NCBI GenBank assembly: GCA_051453625.1
Contig: JBOZIK010000001.1
Coordinates: forward strand, 136,796,423-136,860,422
DNA length: 64,000 nucleotides
From: Welwitschia mirabilis
Taxonomy: Eukaryota; Gnetophyta; Gnetopsida; Welwitschiales
Direction: 5' to 3'
Both the position numbers and the translations under genes were made by a program. Positions 60,231-64,000 of this stretch are shown here, in pieces. The notes beneath the pieces were generated by a model. The model saw only the letters and a list, made by a program, of their open reading frames with translations, did not search any database and had not been told where the DNA came from. Position 1 is the first letter of the stretch, and each line of letters begins with the position of its first letter.

Positions 60231-61444
60231 TGTTGCGATGTGAATTTATGCGATGTTTCACACCTTGATTTAAATCCTGTTAATTACAAATAAGATGCAC
60301 AAATATAGCACGCTAGTATAGTTGAAGTGATCCAAATGTCATAATTCTATCGAAGGTCAATAGTATAGATAATAAAGAGTTAATTTCAAGAAAGAAATAT
60401 GTAACCTTAATCTATTAAAATAAATTGCGATGCATGAAATTGAAATAACGATGTAAAAATAATCTATGAAAAGAAACAACGATGCACCTAATCTAATCAA
60501 GCTCAACCTTAACAAAGGCTATTCTCATAATCTATATAATCAAAGAAACCTGTTACAAATCTTAAACAACATAAACTATGAAGGATAAGTTCCTGCAATT
60601 ATTGACAAAAAGGATAATTCATATTAAAAAGTATAAAAGGCATCTGTATCACAAAGTAGTCATTCCTCAATGGAGGATATGCTGCCCAATACCAAGGTAA
60701 CGTCTCTCTGGATTACAAGATAATTCTCTGGTCCCAAGATCTCCTGTCACGAGAATGTCAAGTAGTATTGAAGATGATTAGGGATCAAGGGAAAGACCTT
60801 TATTTATAGACAAAAAGGGAAGGGAAAACTGACAAAAAAGTAAAGGAGAAACCCTAGCTAACATACATAATAAAGTCGTAATAAAGAGGTGACAACTCAG
60901 GAATATATTTGGTAAAAGTGACAGAGAACAGTGTCATCTTCGTGGTCATCTAGACGAAGGAGGATACGACTAGGATTAACAATGAGATATCTATTTGGCT
61001 TCTAGTTTAAGTACTTGTGAACTACATGCAAAGTTCTATCAACTAGTTCTAGAGATGTCATCCACTAATATCATCTGGACAATTATGTGGACGATGATGT
61101 CTGGTATAGAAGTCTTTAGTTTGACTAGAAGTTATCTAGAAAGAAGTCTATTTGTTGCTCAATTAGGGTTGTCATCCTAATTGTCGTGTGGACGATGGAG
61201 GGGACAACAATCTTTTCTCAATATTTTCTCAGTGAAATTACTTTATCTTTTGTAAGAATCATGATCAAAAAATGATACTCTTCTGTTCCTACATGAATTT
61301 CTTGTATTTTATCTGATATTTGCATGTTTTTGTCTTGTGCTCCTTGATTCTCGATTGTCATAGGAACTAAGCAATTATCTATTAATTTATCTGCAAAACA
61401 ACTCAAAATACCCTATCAAATACATATAAGTTATCATCGTAACA
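60231..61444 (-). repeat. 3' LTR of the second Athila-like element
   Basis: Starts TGTTGCGATGTG and ends CGTAACA. Shares with the other LTRs the sequence AATGGAGGATA, CCTTTATTTATA-like and TAGTCCCT/TCAATCCCT at the inner flank. Stem-loop motifs lie near 60930-60970 (CTTCGT/ACGAAG) and 61171-61208 (TCGT/ACGA). Confidence 0.8.
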
Positions 61445-61462
61445 TAGCTCCCCACTTAGCCT
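61445..61462 (-). promoter_or_regulatory. Polypurine tract
   Basis: Minus strand AAGTGGGGAGC directly before the LTR, matching AAGTAGGGGTC in the element at 27090. It would prime plus-strand cDNA synthesis. Confidence 0.65.
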
Positions 61463-62346
61463 TGTTAGTCCCTAATAAAACTAGGTGGTAAACCATGTTT
61501 GCAGCCAATTTTTCAATAATAAAAATAGCTAGGATATCTAAGGAGAGTATCTAAAATATATGTATTAGTAATGAACTAAATTTCAAAAAATTTAAAAACT
61601 GAATAAGATACCTATATTAGTACCAGATGTTTATCATCTAGTATGTTGTCTAGACGATAATGAGGATGACAAACTCCTTAAAAGTTTTTTAGGGTCTGGA
61701 ACCTGTGATAGAAATCAAATTTTTCATTAATATGGATAATTAGATCCTCATTGTGATAATCTGTCTAATAAAAAAATGATCATCATGTAAAAATTAAAGA
61801 ATTCTATTTTAGAAATATGTAATTATGTATTTATAATTCAAAAAATTATACCAGAAATATGCAATACTGAAATTAGATGTGTATCCTTTCCCCCACTTAA
61901 AATGTGCAATGCGTCTCGAATTGCCTAAACTAATGAAAATGAAAAATTGCAACAATGACTAGAATGAAAACTACTAAACTAGTAAAGCCCTAAGGAAAGA
62001 AGAAAATGTGAAAATGATTAGAAAATAGTAGACATAAAAATAGGAAAAAGCAGAAAAGAAATAGGCACAAGAAATAAGAAGAAGAATGTTTACCTATTCT
62101 AAGTACTAATGTAGCAAACTCTAAAAAAAAATATTATAACATTACCTGAGGTAAGATGCATGATAAAATGTATTAACTAGATAAAGTTCATTCGAAAAGG
62201 CAGTGGTTATGGTGATATCCAAGATTTTAAGTGTGTAAAATAATGAAGGTCAAAATCAAAAGATACTAAGAAATGGACTCATCTATTTCTACCTACAAAC
62301 TCACCGAAATATTCAAAAGTGAAATGATCAAGTGGGAATACTAAAA

Positions 62347-62370
62347 AGTTTTTTTTTTTTTTTTTTTTTT
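62347..62370. repeat. Poly-T run
   Basis: About 22-24 T, directly before the first tandem block. It may be a slippage product. Confidence 0.95.
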
Positions 62371-62376
62371 GCTATA

Positions 62377-63075
62377 ATGAGGGAAGTGCAACCACTATCA
62401 TAGGAGTAAGGATCTGTGAATCATAGCCAACTGATCCCCTAGTGAAGTTCCCATAGCTACCATATTACACTGCCAAAGGCTCCTCTCGAAAATATTTGCC
62501 CTGGTGTACTTGCGATAGGACATCATGCTTTTCACTTTTCTTTTTCTTCTTGGTCTCTTTTTTTTTTTCCTATGATGAGGGAAGTGCAACCACTATCATA
62601 GGAGTAAGGACCTATGAATCATGGCCAACTAACCCCCAAGTGGAGTTTCCATAGCTACCATATTACACTGTCAAAGGCTCCTCTCGAAAATATTTGCCCT
62701 GGTGTACTTGCGATAGGACATCATGCTTTTTTACTTTTCTTTTTCTTCTTNNNNNNNNNNNNNNNNNNNNNNNNNNNNNNNNNNNNNNNNNNNNNNNNNN
62801 NNNNNNNNNNNNNNNNNNNNNNNNNNNNNNNNNNNNNNNNNNNNNNNNNNACCGAAATCTCTGAAAGTGAAATGATTAAATGGGAATACTTAAAAGTTGT
62901 ATTTCTTTTACCAAGACTAGGGGAGTGCAACCACTATTAGAGGAGTAAGGACCCATGAAGCATGGCCAATTGACCCCCCAGTGGAGTTCCCACAGCTACC
63001 ATATTACACTGCCAAAGGCGCCTCTCAGAAATATTTGCCTCGGTGTACTTGTGGTAGGACATTATGCTTTTTACT
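62377..63075. repeat. Three tandem copies of the conserved 3' block
   Basis: Copies begin at 62377, 62575 and about 62918 (the third after a 100-N gap). Each carries GGGAAGTGCAACCACTAT or variant, CCATATTACACTG(C/T)CAAAGG, CTCCTCTC, AATATTTGCC, GGTGTACTTG and AGGACAT(C/T)ATGC, followed by a T/C-rich linker. Minus-strand open frames are broken differently in different copies, so conservation is not obviously coding. Confidence 0.85.
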
Positions 63076-63477
63076 TTTTTTTCCTTTTTTCAAACAAATA
63101 AATGATAATTCCCATAGGATAAGATACTTAAGAAGACTAAAGTGAATAAGTAAAGTAAAAGACAGAAAAGAACACTCCTTAATAACTTAGGATTTAATTA
63201 CCATTGAAAAAAAACAACATAAGAAACAAGGTATCTTCCTATAAATACAGTCCATAGACATGGGAATGTTTCAAGATTGGATAAATCCAATCTTACCACT
63301 TATAAATGCCCAAGTATAAACTAATCATGATAATTTATAAAGTAATACACAAGTCAAGTTAAAATATGATCAGGTAAAGTTATAATATTTAACTAAGAAT
63401 AGGCTAAGAAAGAACTTAGGTAGGAAGCAAATGCTTCTACTATGTTCACAATTGCATCTAAAATTCCTCATGTTTTT

Positions 63478-64000
63478 TCAATTGTTTTCTATGTGTGCAC
63501 ACCATTTTCCACCCATAATATTTATGATTTGTTCTTTTATAATTTGCTTTAGGTTTGGATGGTTTTGTAAAGATAGGCTAGGCTTTATATCATCCTCTAA
63601 TTCTAAATCATTTCTTAACTCTTTTTTAGCTGCATTAAAGACTCGTATTGAAAATTGTTTATTTTCAAAGTGAAATTTTATTAATTCAGTTCTAGTGTCT
63701 ATGATGCAATGGACGGTTGCATAGAAAGCTCTACCTAAAAGTAGGAAATATCGATTTTGATATTTAACTTCTAAAACAACTATGTCTATAGGGTAGAAAG
63801 CTTTCTCGATTTGAATGACCATGTCCTTTATCACACCTAAGGGTTTCTTGATAGATGAATCAACTAATTTCAAGATAATTTCTATAGGTTCTATTCTCTC
63901 TTCCAATCCTAAACGTTTACAAATGTGCAAGGGCATGATGTTGACACTGGCTCCTATGTCAATCAAGGATTTCTTAATTTTTTGGTCCCCTCTAACATGA
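63478..64000 (-). CDS. Athila-like gag-protease reading frame, C-terminal part
   Basis: Open from the window edge to a stop at 63478-63480 (174 codons visible). Blocks: IDIGASVNIMPLHICKRLGL, LVDSSIKKPLGVIKDMVIQI, FYPIDIVVLEVKY, LLLGRAFYATVHCIIDTRTE, then the tail FSIRVFNAAKK and DIKPSLSLQNHP. The catalytic DIGAS motif is kept. The frame closes about 75 residues after the LLLGRAF block instead of running into RT, as it also does in copy A at 29492. It is the least damaged protein-coding piece of any transposon here. Its start lies outside the window. Confidence 0.8.
   Translation of the reverse strand, partial: HVRGDQKIKKSLIDIGASVNIMPLHICKRLGLEERIEPIEIILKLVDSSIKKPLGVIKDMVIQIEKAFYPIDIVVLEVKYQNRYFLLLGRAFYATVHCIIDTRTELIKFHFENKQFSIRVFNAAKKELRNDLELEDDIKPSLSLQNHPNLKQIIKEQIINIMGGKWCAHIENN

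Larger units (their letters stand above)
60231..64000 (-). mobile_element. Second Athila-like gag-protease element (incomplete at window end)
   Basis: LTR 60231-61444, purine tract, 3' region with three tandem blocks, then protease open to the last base of the window. Same family as 26015-38473 (LTR start TGTTGCGATG, purine tract, block, protease tail). It sits inside LINE 3. The left 5-bp flank is ATGAG, which should recur at its right end outside this window. About 2 kb separate purine tract and protease, with no RT or integrase motif, although one 100-N gap lies there. Confidence 0.8.

Noticed and set aside
62377-63075. CRISPR-like array or conserved small protein
   Set aside because: Only three long, diverged units in a eukaryotic retrotransposon, with no spacers. 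Reading frames are broken differently in each copy.

Overview
This is nuclear DNA of a seed plant. The window holds one apparently functional gene, an intron-less subtilisin-like serine protease on the minus strand at 3605-5994, and about 57 kb of old, AT-rich, heavily decayed transposable elements. Gene scarcity, nested LTR retrotransposons and several L1-type LINEs point to a large repeat-rich genome. A gymnosperm or another lineage with old, slowly removed repeats would fit, but nothing here fixes the species. There are 17 runs of N. Several of them separate sequence that is duplicated on both sides, so they are scaffolding joins rather than true gaps.

Layout. 1-3600: unique-looking sequence, no gene recognised. 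3605-5994: subtilase, with a plausible TATA box near 6230. 6930-9568: two local tandem duplications (three copies of about 390 bp, then two copies of about 643 bp) on the promoter side of the subtilase. 10415-10856: two tandem copies of a tRNA-like (SINE-like) unit. 12240-17700: LINE 1 (plus), with remnants of ORF1, endonuclease, reverse transcriptase and zinc-finger tail. 17938-18800: remnant of a plant transposon or gag-like protein. 19300-23050: LINE 2 (plus), with a G-rich island inside its RT.

24590-42109: a Ty1/Copia element (minus) split by a 12.5-kb Athila-like Gypsy insertion (26015-38473). The insertion is proven by matching LTRs, TG...CA ends, a perfect 5-bp target duplication (TAAAT), and Copia reverse transcriptase that stops on one side and resumes on the other. 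42140-about 52264: a second Gypsy element of the Athila/Tat type (minus) with recognisable gag, protease, RT, RNase H and integrase. 52265-54359: an LTR-like region and a plus-strand Gypsy integrase fragment. 54360-57148: a candidate long LTR. 57690-60230: minus-strand coding debris and LINE 3 (minus), cut by another Athila-like element that starts at 60231 and runs off the window.

The most interesting signal is the Athila-like family seen at 26015-38473 and 60231-64000. Both members carry gag and protease, and the protease frame closes soon after its domain. No RT, RNase H or integrase is visible between protease and 3' LTR. They share a repeated 3' block of about 160 bp and a set of three stem-loop motifs in the leader that recur in the LTRs. 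This looks like a non-autonomous gag-protease family (TR-GAG-like) that would depend on a full-length relative, possibly one like the 42-52 kb element. That interpretation is inference, and gaps of unknown size leave some doubt.
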